This document shows, piece by piece, positions 26,095 to 34,983 of a stretch of 64,000 bases of DNA (within the stretch, counting starts at the first letter, position 1; each line of letters starts with the position of its first letter). Made by a program: the position numbers and the translations under genes. The notes beneath the pieces were generated by a model. That model worked only from the letters and a program-made list of their open reading frames with translations, had not been told where the DNA came from and did no database searches. The stretch is from NCBI GenBank assembly GCA_024239075.1, contig JANBVI010000032.1, forward strand, positions 1 to 64,000, in the 5' to 3' direction. This DNA comes from Fischerella sp. CENA71 (GTDB lineage: Bacteria > Cyanobacteriota > Cyanobacteriia > Cyanobacteriales > Nostocaceae).

Positions 26095-27267
26095 ATGATT
26101 CAAATTCTTGATTCTACCTTAAGAGAAGGGGAACAAACTCCTGGAGTTTATTTTTCTCCTGCAATAAAGTTAGCAATTGCTCAGTTTTTAGACCTGGTAG
26201 GAGTTGATATTATTGAAGTTGGTAATCCTGTAGTTGATAGGGAAATTGCTTTAGCCATAACTCAAATTGCTAATGCTGGACTCAAAGCAAAGATCGGCGC
26301 TCATTGTCTTTGTCGAATTGATGATGTGAATCAAGCATTGGATTGTGGCGTCAATTTTTTGGGAATTTTCTTTAGTGTTTCTCAGCAACGATTGCAACAG
26401 GACTACAACATAGGTTTAGAGTCAGCTATAGAGAAAATTGTAGAAGTAATCACTTATGCGAGAAAACAGAAAGATAACTTATTAATTCGTTATACACCAG
26501 AAGATACAGTTCGTTCTCCTTTAGAAAATGTGATTGAAGCAGCGATCGCAGCCTTAAAAGCAGGAGCTAATATTATTAGCATCGCTGATACAACTGGATA
26601 TACAACACCATTTCATCCAATTCGTAGTTTATATAATTATGTGAAAACTCTCAAAGAGGAACTTGCTAAACAGGAATTATATCCACAAATAGAGGTTCAT
26701 TGTCATAATGATCGAGGTTTAGCCTTGGCAAATGCACTGGATGCTTACAGAGCAGGTGTTAATATTATTGACGTGACAGTAATGGGACTTGGAGAACGGG
26801 CGGGTATTGTCGATTTAGCTGAATTACTTATAAATTTAATTGATACAGTTGAAGAAAAGCATAGTTGGAAACTGACTTATTTAAGAGATTTATATGATTT
26901 GGTCAGTAAGCATTCTCATATCTCTATTTTTCCTCATCACCCAGTAGTCGGGAAAAATGCTTTTACCCATTATGCAGGTGTTCATGTGAATGCTGTAGCT
27001 AAAGATGAAGCCCTCTATCAAAGTTTAAATCCAGAAATTTTAGGAACAAAAAGCAGCTTGGCATTAGGAATGCAATCGGGATATACTGCGATTGAATTGG
27101 CTCTTAAACAAATTGGTAGAGGCGAACTGATCAAAAATAAAGAATTAGTGGCTAAGATTCTCTTCAAAATTAAAGAAATTGCCAAAAGAGGTACTCATAT
27201 AGATATTGAAAAAGAACTACCAGCAATTGTGGAAAGTTGTGCAATCACCAAGATAACTACTAAGTAA
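26095..27267 (+). CDS. nifV: homocitrate synthase (NifV-like)
   Basis: This is a 390-residue enzyme of the homocitrate / 2-isopropylmalate synthase family, a TIM barrel that condenses acetyl-CoA with a 2-oxoacid. Key pieces are the metal- and substrate-binding DSTLREGEQTPGV at residues 5-17, HCLCRIDDV, SIADTTGYTTPF, the metal-binding HCHNDRGLALANALDAYRAG and GLGERAGIVDLAEL. The length and the QTPGVYFS motif favour homocitrate synthase, which makes the homocitrate ligand of the nitrogenase FeMo-cofactor, over LeuA (usually longer, with a regulatory domain). It stands alone, without other nif genes nearby, as second nifV copies often do in heterocystous cyanobacteria. A long palindrome follows. 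Confidence 0.8.
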   Translation: MIQILDSTLREGEQTPGVYFSPAIKLAIAQFLDLVGVDIIEVGNPVVDREIALAITQIANAGLKAKIGAHCLCRIDDVNQALDCGVNFLGIFFSVSQQRLQQDYNIGLESAIEKIVEVITYARKQKDNLLIRYTPEDTVRSPLENVIEAAIAALKAGANIISIADTTGYTTPFHPIRSLYNYVKTLKEELAKQELYPQIEVHCHNDRGLALANALDAYRAGVNIIDVTVMGLGERAGIVDLAELLINLIDTVEEKHSWKLTYLRDLYDLVSKHSHISIFPHHPVVGKNAFTHYAGVHVNAVAKDEALYQSLNPEILGTKSSLALGMQSGYTAIELALKQIGRGELIKNKELVAKILFKIKEIAKRGTHIDIEKELPAIVESCAITKITTK

Positions 27268-27287
27268 GACAGACCAAATAACAAAAG

Positions 27288-27345
27288 GTTTGTAGTAAGG
27301 ACTTTAGTCTTTTCTTGATTAAGGACTAAAGTCCTTACTACAAAC
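27288..27345. repeat. 22-bp-stem palindrome of a dispersed repeat family; possible bidirectional terminator
   Basis: The arms at 27288-27309 and 27324-27345 are perfectly complementary around a 14-base loop. The core GTAGTAAGGACTTTAGTC also occurs at about 32651 and in inverse orientation near 54924. It lies between convergent genes (nifV and the phosphatase), so it may terminate both. Confidence 0.8.
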
Positions 27346-27360
27346 TTATTTCAATAATTT

Positions 27361-27834
27361 TTAGCTCTTTATCTGTTGCCTATAATAATTAATTACCTGT
27401 TCAATAAATTTTTGCCAATGATGATCGGGAATCCATATTTGATGTAAATCTTTCTTCGCTTCTGCATCATTGATTCCTTGACATAGGCGACGGTAAAGAT
27501 ACATAAAAGCAGAAACTCTCTTATTAGCAACGCAATGTACAAACACCTTTTTATTTGCGTTAGCGTCCATGACTTGGAAAAAATCTTTGACATTATCAAA
27601 AGTTGGTTTTTCCCAAGCTACAGGAATATAAATATATTCCATCTCTTGAGATTCCACTATTTCTTTTTCATTCGTTAAAGCATTGGGAGAATCTGGTAAT
27701 GCTAGATTTACAACTAGTTGATATCCTGCTTGTTTGATGAGTGCAAATTCTTCTTCACTGAGTTGTCCTGATGTCGCAATCAAATCTGATATTTGCAGGA
27801 AGTTGTAAATATTCTCAATACAATTGTGGGACAT
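27361..27834 (-). CDS. CX4R phosphatase-like protein (second paralogue)
   Basis: This 157-residue protein belongs to the same superfamily as the one at 16583. The N-terminal YNFLQISDLIATSGQLSEEEFALIKQAGYQLVVNL matches the family entry block. The active-site loop is VHCVANKRVSAF, with Cys101 and Arg106 four residues apart. The usual Gly in the loop (HCASGNR in relatives) is Asn-Lys here, which could alter anion binding. It is convergent with nifV across a shared palindrome. The family is annotated variously as dual-specificity phosphatase or sulfurtransferase; the activity is unknown. Confidence 0.75.
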   Translation of the reverse strand: MSHNCIENIYNFLQISDLIATSGQLSEEEFALIKQAGYQLVVNLALPDSPNALTNEKEIVESQEMEYIYIPVAWEKPTFDNVKDFFQVMDANANKKVFVHCVANKRVSAFMYLYRRLCQGINDAEAKKDLHQIWIPDHHWQKFIEQVINYYRQQIKS

Positions 27835-28192
27835 TTTTAAATGTGTGAAGCAAGTTGTTAATTTTCGATAACTGAGTCTCAGTTATTTACTTAATTCAGG
27901 CTGACAGCTGTGATGTCCGTTGAAATACTCTTAATAATAATTAATTAATACACCTAGCGTGGTGAGGTGAAAACGCAGAGAAATTTTGATCATGAGTAAT
28001 TATACGGACAACATGTGAGATTCCGGAGTTCTCACAAGAGCTTTACTAAAAATATATTATCGATGAATTCTGAGTTTTGAATGGGGTACAAAACCCCACA
28101 ATTGTTAAATTACCAATGACCAATGACAAGTGACGACCTCAACGCCAGATCCCGCAAGGTAATTTCACGTCTCTACATTTGTGCCGACTTAA
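27835..28192. other. intergenic region, little structure
   Basis: These 358 bp contain ACCAATGACCAATGACAAGTGACG-like words near 28110, a short tandem-repeat tract typical of the genome, and a CACGTCTCTACA half of the palindrome family seen at 51681 and 56126. No gene was seen. Confidence 0.4.
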
Positions 28193-29083
28193 TTAAGTTG
28201 AATCAGCTAAACTTTGAAAATCAATTTTTTTTAATAATTCTAAAAATTTAAAAACCGCAGGGATATGTAACGCATTGGATAAAACTGCAACGGCCATGAC
28301 TCTTTTGAGCGGTACTGGTAGTTTATATACCTGCACTTCTGGAGGAATTGGTACTGCTGCTAAACGCGGGAGAATAGCAGCGGTGAGTCCTTGATTAACC
28401 ATACTGACAATAGTAGAGTCTTCTTGAATATGGCTAGCAGTATCCAAAAAAGGTGCTAAATTTTTGATGTGTTCGTGTAGAGGTCTTCCACAGGGTAAGC
28501 AAGCAAGCATGACTGGTGAATAAACTGCTAAATCTTGCCAAGTGATTTGGGAATTCTTGATTTTGGCGTGGGGTGGTAATAAAGCAACATACTCATCTCG
28601 GACAATTTCCCAAGTTTCAAATTCTTCATCTGCGGGTAGATAAGTAATACCAATATCGGCGCGTCCTTCACGTAAACATTGTTCCACATCTAAGTAAGCG
28701 AGGCGTTCTATGATGGTGACAGCAATTTCTGGGAACTGATGGTGAAACTTGGCGATCGCTTGTGGTAATAAATGAGTGGCGACACTGCGAAAAGAAGCTA
28801 TGCGTACATGACCACCATGTAAACCTTTATGCAGATTTGCTTCTTCTTGCATCATCCCTAAATGTTGCAGAACTGTCTTCGCATGATACAAAATACGCTC
28901 CCCTGCTGGTGTCAAAACAGCACCGTAGCGACCTCTAGCAAATAAAGGTACACCTAATTCTTCTTCTAGGGTAGCAATGGCATGACTAATTGCTGGTTGA
29001 GAAAGCTGTAACTCACTTGCCGCTTCACTAAAGTTACCACACTCCGCCACTGCAACCAAGGCTCGGATCTGGGAGAGTTTCAT
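28193..29083 (-). CDS. LysR family transcriptional regulator
   Basis: This is a 296-residue DNA-binding regulator. The N-terminal winged helix-turn-helix is classical: LSQIRALVAVAECGNFSEAA then SELQLSQPAISHAIATLEEELGVPLFARG. The remaining 200 residues form the LysR substrate-binding fold (VRIASFRSVATHLLPQAIAKF). The chosen start at 29083 gives MKLSQIR; an upstream Met adds four residues. It is divergent from the small gene at 29247 with a 163-bp shared region, and LysR proteins often regulate the divergent neighbour, so the small protein and GST are candidate targets. The effector is unknown. Confidence 0.88.
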   Translation of the reverse strand: MKLSQIRALVAVAECGNFSEAASELQLSQPAISHAIATLEEELGVPLFARGRYGAVLTPAGERILYHAKTVLQHLGMMQEEANLHKGLHGGHVRIASFRSVATHLLPQAIAKFHHQFPEIAVTIIERLAYLDVEQCLREGRADIGITYLPADEEFETWEIVRDEYVALLPPHAKIKNSQITWQDLAVYSPVMLACLPCGRPLHEHIKNLAPFLDTASHIQEDSTIVSMVNQGLTAAILPRLAAVPIPPEVQVYKLPVPLKRVMAVAVLSNALHIPAVFKFLELLKKIDFQSLADST

Positions 29084-29246
29084 CGCTAATTCCAATTCAG
29101 AATCTGATTTGTTTTTCCCAAATAGTGTATCAAGAGATTTTTACTATCTATAAATCACATTTATATAATCTATACAAGCCATGGTTTGACTGCTTAGTGA
29201 GACGTTGCTACATTTTGATTGTAGATAATCATTCAGGAGCAATCCT

Positions 29247-29519
29247 ATGAAAAATAATAGGATATGTCTACAAAGTAGTGGCACAGAAATAGAACTAGAA
29301 GTTAGCTATAAGCATTTGCCATTTTTCCCGAAAAACTTGCGGAAGATTTGGCAACAAATCATTAATTATTTAGTAGCTAGCCAAGAATTACAAGTTAAAC
29401 AGAAAATAGATCGCCACGGTAATCATTATTGGCAAGCCTACGATCCCACAACTGGCAAATCTTTTATGTCAGGTTCAGAATCTGATATGCTTGCATGGAT
29501 TGAACAACTTTATCGGTAA
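29247..29519 (+). CDS. conserved small protein of unknown function
   Basis: This 90-residue protein starts MKNNRICLQSSGTEIELEVS and has an ordered globular composition: a beta-rich start, a helix KNLRKIWQQIINYLVAS, then KIDRHGNHYWQAYDPTTGKS and a terminal helix. A good ribosome-binding site (CAGGAG) lies ten bases before the ATG. There is no signal or membrane segment. It is 6 bp upstream of the glutathione S-transferase-like gene, so both are on one transcript. The family is not recognised. Confidence 0.65.
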   Translation: MKNNRICLQSSGTEIELEVSYKHLPFFPKNLRKIWQQIINYLVASQELQVKQKIDRHGNHYWQAYDPTTGKSFMSGSESDMLAWIEQLYR

Positions 29520-29525
29520 TATAAA

Positions 29526-30179
29526 ATGCCAGATTTAACTCTTGTCATCGGCAATAAAAATTATTCATCTTGGTCACTTCGTCCTTGGTTGGCGATGAAG
29601 CAATTTGGTCTAGAATTTCAGGAAATTCGTATTCCTTTGTATACTCCAGAGGCTTCATCACAACTTAGTCAATATTGTCCCTCAAGGAAAGTACCTGTTT
29701 TATTACACGGTAATCAACAAGTGTGGGATTCTCTCGCAATTTTTGAATATTTAGCTGAAGAATTTCCCCATTTTAATTGGTGGCCAAAAGAGAAAAATGC
29801 TAGGATAATTGCTCGTTGTATAAGCGCCGAAATGCATTCTAGCTTTCAAAATTTACGTCAAAATATGCCGATGAACTGTCGTGCTAAATTTCCTGGTAAA
29901 GGGATGGCACTTGGAGTACAAAAAGACATTGATCGCATCACTACTATCTGGCGAGATTGTCGAGAGCAATTTGGGAGTGGTGGCGATATGTTGTTCGGTC
30001 AATTTACCATTGCTGATGCTATGTTTGCCCCAGTTGTTTTAAGGTTTATAACCTATGATGTGCAATTGGATCATATTTCTAAAAATTATGTACAAGCCAT
30101 CTTAGCAATCCCAGCATTACAAGAATGGATTACAGCAGGAAAAGCAGAACAAGAAATTATTTCTGCTTATGAATTTTAG
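29526..30179 (+). CDS. glutathione S-transferase family protein
   Basis: This 217-residue cytoplasmic protein has a thioredoxin-like N-terminal domain, LTLVIGNKNYSSWSLRPWLAM, with the likely catalytic Ser in the NYSSWS loop near residue 14. The glutathione-contact block SRKVPVLLHGNQQVWDSLAIFEYLAEEFP is followed by an all-helical C-terminal domain with FTIADAMFAPV. This is the YfcF/zeta-like type that conjugates or isomerises small electrophiles. It forms a two-gene unit with the small protein at 29247, divergent from a LysR regulator that may control it. The substrate is unknown. Confidence 0.85.
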   Translation: MPDLTLVIGNKNYSSWSLRPWLAMKQFGLEFQEIRIPLYTPEASSQLSQYCPSRKVPVLLHGNQQVWDSLAIFEYLAEEFPHFNWWPKEKNARIIARCISAEMHSSFQNLRQNMPMNCRAKFPGKGMALGVQKDIDRITTIWRDCREQFGSGGDMLFGQFTIADAMFAPVVLRFITYDVQLDHISKNYVQAILAIPALQEWITAGKAEQEIISAYEF

Positions 30180-30304
30180 AAATTAGTTTATTTGAAATCA
30201 GGGAATAGAGAACAGAGAACAGGAAAAACTAAATAGTTATTATTGTGAGCGATCGCTTGACTTTCTAATCCACATAATCTTATCACTCATTTTTCATCAC
30301 TCAT

Positions 30305-30736
30305 CTAAATATTTTCAGTAGGAATTTTCTGACCATAGAACATCAGGTGGAATTCACCGAAATCAGCCGTAAAACCCCTACGCTCATAAAAGTTTATCAT
30401 CTCTGGTAAACAATAAAGAGAAATCAGTTCAACAGAACTTAATTGAGGATGATTAGTTACTAATTCCATCAATTTAGCCCCAAGTCCCATATTTCTATGA
30501 CTCGGTTTGACGATCACATCATAAATAATAGCTCTATATATATAATCTGTAAGAACACGAGTAAAAGCAACCAAGCGATCGCATTCATCAACTAATCCAA
30601 TCACAATATCTGATGCTGCTAGCATCTTCTCGACTTGCTCACGAGTACGCTTGTGACTCCAGAATTCATTTTTATATAAATCTAATAAATCTAAAATCTG
30701 AATTTCAGTTAGTTGTTCTACAACTTGATAATTCAT
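30305..30736 (-). CDS. GNAT family N-acetyltransferase
   Basis: This 143-residue acetyltransferase has the GNAT core: VIGLVDECDRLVAFTRVLTD (strands 2 to 4), the acetyl-CoA pyrophosphate-binding loop VKPSHRNMGLGAKLMELV near residues 78-95, and the C-terminal LISLYCLPEMINFYERRGFTAD. The protein is compact, with a single domain. Its start overlaps the stop of the alpha/beta hydrolase gene at 30733 by four bases (ATGA), so the two are translationally coupled. The substrate is not predictable. Confidence 0.85.
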   Translation of the reverse strand: MNYQVVEQLTEIQILDLLDLYKNEFWSHKRTREQVEKMLAASDIVIGLVDECDRLVAFTRVLTDYIYRAIIYDVIVKPSHRNMGLGAKLMELVTNHPQLSSVELISLYCLPEMINFYERRGFTADFGEFHLMFYGQKIPTENI

Positions 30737-31554
30737 GAGAGAATCGCTTCAGCTGCTTTGACACTATTATCCAAGAAATTATGTGCTTTCATAACTTCGT
30801 AGAGATTCATATCTGTTTCCAATAAACAAGCGTGTCCACTTTCAGGCAATACCACAATTTCCGAGTCAGGTAAAATATTTGCTAATCTTTGCGCTTCCGC
30901 CAGAGAAGGTAAAAGTCTATCCTGATTACTAGCAAGTAGTAAAACAGGTTGAGCTAATTGACGTAATTGTTTTTCATCAATATGAAATTCTCGAATTAAA
31001 GATAATCGCCACAGAACAGTTTCTGAAGGTATGGAACGCATCGTTTTCAGTAATTCTTGGCGATCGCTTCTCGAAATACGTGACAATGTTGCTAAAAATG
31101 GTAACAAGCCCAAAGCACCAATGTCAAAAAAGTACGATGGTACAAAATAAGAAAATTGTGACGCCCAATCGTAGAAAGGGCGAAGATGAAAACTAGAAGC
31201 AGGATTGATGAGAATTATTCTTTGAAATAAATGTGGTGCTGCTACAGCTACTTTTTGAGCCAAACAACCCCCAAAAGATTCACCACACAGATAAACTGGT
31301 CGTTGGGAACTTTTTTCTAGTTCTGCGTGGATCAAGTCCAAGACATTATTAGTTAATACTTCCCAGCTAGTCAAATCTTCCCGTGGAATTGCCAAACAAC
31401 GAACATCGAAACCAGCTTCTAAACCTGCTGTTTGCGATCGCAATAATTGACCAGTGCCATCCATCCCAGGTAAATATACAAACAAGGGATATTCTGGTTG
31501 AAGACGTTTGGGAGTCAGAAAACACGGCTGTAGTGATACTTTTGGGATAGTCAT
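30733..31554 (-). CDS. alpha/beta hydrolase, similar to the hydrolase half of phytyl ester synthases
   Basis: This 273-residue alpha/beta hydrolase-fold protein has YLPGMDGTGQLLRSQ near residue 28 (oxyanion region), the nucleophile elbow VYLCGESFGGCLAQKVA near residue 92, an acidic residue in LLLASNQDRLLPS and the catalytic His in LPESGHACLLE. The LPG-x-DGTG block and the overall spacing resemble the N-terminal hydrolase domain of plant PES1/PES2 and relatives. The next gene upstream on the same strand (31713) encodes a PlsC-like acyltransferase, the other half of that plant fusion. It overlaps the GNAT gene by four bases. A general lipase/esterase is the cautious call. Confidence 0.78.
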   Translation of the reverse strand: MTIPKVSLQPCFLTPKRLQPEYPLFVYLPGMDGTGQLLRSQTAGLEAGFDVRCLAIPREDLTSWEVLTNNVLDLIHAELEKSSQRPVYLCGESFGGCLAQKVAVAAPHLFQRIILINPASSFHLRPFYDWASQFSYFVPSYFFDIGALGLLPFLATLSRISRSDRQELLKTMRSIPSETVLWRLSLIREFHIDEKQLRQLAQPVLLLASNQDRLLPSLAEAQRLANILPDSEIVVLPESGHACLLETDMNLYEVMKAHNFLDNSVKAAEAILS

Positions 31555-31712
<158 letters not shown>

Positions 31713-32435
31713 TTAATAACATCCTTCATGTAATAGATTAGCAATTTCGCTATGACAATGTTCTGTTAGTTCAGCAACAACAGTTTTAGCTTGTTTGCCT
31801 TGATATAGTTGTTGGTGTTGGGGTTTAATCCAATAAGGATGGCCAATCAACACTGCAACACGATTGTATATGACCAAAGGATGCCAACCAGGTTGATTAA
31901 ACAACGGTTCCGAAGGATCAAACAAGTTCAATAGTTTGAGAGGAACAGCGGAGGTGTTAATTTCTTCTATGGAGGCGATCGCAACTGGTAAAATTGCTAA
32001 ATCTTGTACATTTGCTCGCAATGCTAGATGAGCAAATCCCCGTTGAAATTCACCCACCCAGTTTGGCTGGGTAAACTTCACCATCGGTTCTGTCCCTTCA
32101 GGAAAAACTCCAACCAATTGTTTTGATTGCAACAAAAGTTGTGCTTGCTTAAAAAAACTTTGTTGACGTTGTTGATTTGCCTCTAGCGGAAAACATCCCA
32201 AACCTGCTACTATCTCTCGCATGATTGGTACTTGTCCCATGTAATGATGGCAAGCAAATCTAATTGAACTCGAAAGTGCTGCCATCAAAATTGGTGCATC
32301 CATGAAGCTACGATGATTGCTCACTACTAACACGCTAGCATCTTGAGGGATGCGATCCTCATAGTAGCGAAACATCTTGGTTGAGAGTGTCGCCAACAAC
32401 CAGTGAGAAATATCCAGGGGGCTGTTTACACTCAT
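31713..32435 (-). CDS. lysophospholipid acyltransferase-like protein (PlsC superfamily)
   Basis: This 240-residue protein has the glycerolipid acyltransferase motifs: NHRSFMDAP (HX4D catalytic, near residue 38), the GLGCFPLEAN block, VGVFPEGTEPM (motif III, near residue 113) and ILPVAIASI (motif IV). There is no obvious long membrane anchor. It is upstream of, and co-oriented with, an alpha/beta hydrolase that resembles the hydrolase part of plant phytyl ester synthases, so acyl transfer to phytol or diacylglycerol is a possibility besides the usual lysophosphatidate. The true PlsC of the lipid cluster is more likely the gene at 43250. Confidence 0.8.
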   Translation of the reverse strand: MSVNSPLDISHWLLATLSTKMFRYYEDRIPQDASVLVVSNHRSFMDAPILMAALSSSIRFACHHYMGQVPIMREIVAGLGCFPLEANQQRQQSFFKQAQLLLQSKQLVGVFPEGTEPMVKFTQPNWVGEFQRGFAHLALRANVQDLAILPVAIASIEEINTSAVPLKLLNLFDPSEPLFNQPGWHPLVIYNRVAVLIGHPYWIKPQHQQLYQGKQAKTVVAELTEHCHSEIANLLHEGCY

Positions 32436-33244
32436 AACTCTTCAATATAAATATTTCACAAATTATAGGTGTTTATCTACACGATATCTTTACATTTGTT
32501 TACTATCTCTGGGACTGCCTTAAGGTAGAGATATTTGATGTACAAACTGAGAAAAATCTTTTGTCCACAAGCGGCTGATTTATCGTGTCACCAGATAAAA
32601 AATGTGAAAACTCTTTTGATTAAAGTTAGGACTTACGCAATTGGCACATTATCTTAAGTTCGTAGTGAGGACTTTAGTCCTCAAAATAAGGGCTGTACGC
32701 GTAGCGTTCTCACAGACTAGCCCTTACTACAAGCAAAAAATTTTATTTTTTGTGACACTTGCGTAAGTCCTAGAATTTTACACCTCTTCTTTAAGATAGC
32801 CACGACAAACTTCATCACAAATTATGAAAATAGTTCTGTGCGTCACCTGATCTCAACGTTTATTTTTTGTAGAAGTCAGCTATGAGAAAATCTCATGAAC
32901 ATTATTTGCAAATCTTTCTCCCCCAATTCCCCTTACACCTTCTTTGGAGATAAGAGGCCCCATCTTCCCCTATTTGTCATCCCTATTTCTAGGACAATAT
33001 ATATATTTCTATTGTCACAAGCAATTAAACCAAGAAGTTTTGGGCAAATGAATAACTGCGAATCTCTGCCTTTTTGGCAAAAATTAACTGAATTTATACT
33101 TATAAAAAACAAATTCTAAACTAAATAAATTTGTTAATATTCTAGTAGAAGTTGAAAATTAGATGCTTATGTTATATAATTGCGTGGTTTTACCTCAATA
33201 AGTAAGATAGAAAATAGTTTTAACAACTTATATTTTTATTGTGC
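32436..33244. other. long intergenic region with a MITE-like element
   Basis: These 809 bp upstream of metG contain the 146-bp inverted-repeat element described separately. The frame 32895-33119 (74 codons) has poor protein-like composition and was not accepted. No tRNA was found. Confidence 0.5.
32627..32772. mobile_element. MITE-like element with 14-bp terminal inverted repeats
   Basis: TAGGACTTACGCAA at 32627-32640 is the exact reverse complement of 32759-32772. The 146-bp element has no coding capacity. Inside it, GTAGTGAGGACTTTAGTCC and GACTAGCCCTTACTAC form a second imperfect inverted pair belonging to the same family as the palindrome at 27288. This is a non-autonomous miniature element or a foldback RNA-forming repeat. 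Confidence 0.75.
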
Positions 33245-34840
33245 ATGAATCTAGTGGATAAAACAGAAAAAACATTTGCACTCACAACACCGTTATATTA
33301 TGTAAACGACTTGCCTCACATTGGCAGTGCATATACAACTATCGCTGCCGATGTGGTGGCACGTTTCCAAAGACTTTTAGGGCGTCCGGTACTACTAGTA
33401 ACTGGTACAGACGAGCATGGACAGAAAATTCAGCGGACAGCCGAAAGTAAAGGCTTGCCGCCCCAGATTTTTTGTGATCAAATGTCTTCTGGGTTCGTTT
33501 CCTTGTGGCAGTTACTAAATATTAGATATGATCGCTTTATCAGGACTACCGATCCTCGCCACGAAACACTAGTCAGAGAATTCTTCCAACGACTTTGGGA
33601 TAATGGTGATATCTACCAAGGACAACAAAAAGGCTGGTATTGCGTTTCTTGTGAAGAATTTAAAGAAGAACGAGAACTGCTAGAAGGACACTATTGTCCA
33701 ATTCATCCCAACAAAGAAGCAGAGTGGCGAGACGAACAGAATTACTTTTTCCGCTTATCCAAGTATCAGACTCAAATCGAGGCACTCTACCAGTCTCAAC
33801 CGGATTTTGTTCAACCAGAAACTCGTCGTAATGAAGTCCTGAGTTTTATCAAACAGGGGTTACAGGACTTTTCAATTTCACGAGTAAATCTGGAATGGGG
33901 TTTTCCAGTACCAACAGATCCAAGCCATACCCTTTATGTTTGGTTTGATGCGTTACTGGGTTATTTGACAGCTTTGTTGGAAAACAATACAGAACCAAAT
34001 TTAGAAAATGCCCTAGAAAAATGGTGGCCGATTAATCTGCATCTAATTGGTAAGGATATCTTGCGTTTTCATGCAATTTCCTGGCCTGCAATGCTAATGT
34101 CATCTGGGTTGCCTTTGCCAGAAAGAATTTTTGTGCATGGCTTTTTAACCAAAGATGGGCTGAAAATGGGCAAATCTCTTGGTAATACTGTTGATCCCGT
34201 GGCTTTAACCACAACCTACGGTGCAGATGCTGTTCGTTATTACTTTCTTAAGGAAATCGAATTTGGCAGAGATGGCGACTTTAATGAAGGTAGATTCATT
34301 GATGTTCTAAATGCAGATTTAGCAAATGACTTAGGAAATTTGCTCAATCGTACTTTAGGCATGGTGAAAAAATATTGTGCTGGCAATGTGCCACCAATTA
34401 CAAGTGAAGATATACCTAATGATAGTGCTTTGAAATCAATCGGTTTATGTCTAGGGGAACAGGTAAAAAATGCTTACGAAGCGTTAGCGTTCGATAAAGC
34501 TTGTGACGCAATCTTGAAACTGGTACGAGCCAGCAACAAATTTATTGATGAACAAGCTCCTTGGTCTTTATACAAACAAGGACAGCAGCAAGCTACAGAA
34601 AAAGTGTTGTACTCTGTTTTGGAATCAGTGAGATTGGCCGCTTACCTCCTATCTCCAGTGATCCCAAACATCAGTCACAATATTTATCAGCAACTAGGTT
34701 TTGAAATCGACTTTAATAACCAAGCACAAACTTCCATTACCGCTCCTTTTGCCATTCATGGCACATGGGGAGTGCTAACCGACAAACAAAAACTGGGTGA
34801 ACCCTCTCCAGTGTTTAAACGCATAGAACCATCTAAATAA
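33245..34840 (+). CDS. metG: methionyl-tRNA synthetase
   Basis: This class I aminoacyl-tRNA synthetase charges tRNA-Met in the cytoplasm. The HIGH signature appears as LPHIGSAYTTIAADVVARF near residue 23 and the KMSKS loop as GLKMGKSLGNTVDPV near residue 300. A CP-domain zinc site is suggested by WYCVSCEEF and GHYCPIHPNKE. DEHGQKIQRTAE and NVEWGFPVP-like blocks are also present. The start at ATG 33245 gives MNLVDKTEKTFALTTPLYYVN. At 531 residues it lacks the C-terminal Trbp111-like tRNA-binding extension of E. coli MetG, a common short bacterial form. A weak hairpin (34881-34905) without a T-run follows. Confidence 0.95.
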   Translation: MNLVDKTEKTFALTTPLYYVNDLPHIGSAYTTIAADVVARFQRLLGRPVLLVTGTDEHGQKIQRTAESKGLPPQIFCDQMSSGFVSLWQLLNIRYDRFIRTTDPRHETLVREFFQRLWDNGDIYQGQQKGWYCVSCEEFKEERELLEGHYCPIHPNKEAEWRDEQNYFFRLSKYQTQIEALYQSQPDFVQPETRRNEVLSFIKQGLQDFSISRVNLEWGFPVPTDPSHTLYVWFDALLGYLTALLENNTEPNLENALEKWWPINLHLIGKDILRFHAISWPAMLMSSGLPLPERIFVHGFLTKDGLKMGKSLGNTVDPVALTTTYGADAVRYYFLKEIEFGRDGDFNEGRFIDVLNADLANDLGNLLNRTLGMVKKYCAGNVPPITSEDIPNDSALKSIGLCLGEQVKNAYEALAFDKACDAILKLVRASNKFIDEQAPWSLYKQGQQQATEKVLYSVLESVRLAAYLLSPVIPNISHNIYQQLGFEIDFNNQAQTSITAPFAIHGTWGVLTDKQKLGEPSPVFKRIEPSK

Positions 34841-34983
34841 TATTAGCTAGTTCTTTCAATCTCTGATTTTGTTTACTTGGTCAGGGCTGATGCAATTAGC
34901 CCTGAAAGCTTATCATAAGTTCTTCAAACTCTATGTAAATCTCAAAAATTCAGTATCAATTATTTTTTTGATAAAAATGAGGT

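Noticed and set aside
32895-33119. 74-codon + strand frame upstream of metG
   Set aside because: Its composition (many Ser/Pro/Phe, no family-like blocks) and the AT-rich surroundings look random, and there is no ribosome-binding site.
34881-34905. Hairpin TCAGGGCT/AGCCCTGA after metG as a terminator
   Set aside because: The stem is good but no T-run follows, so it was not listed as a terminator.
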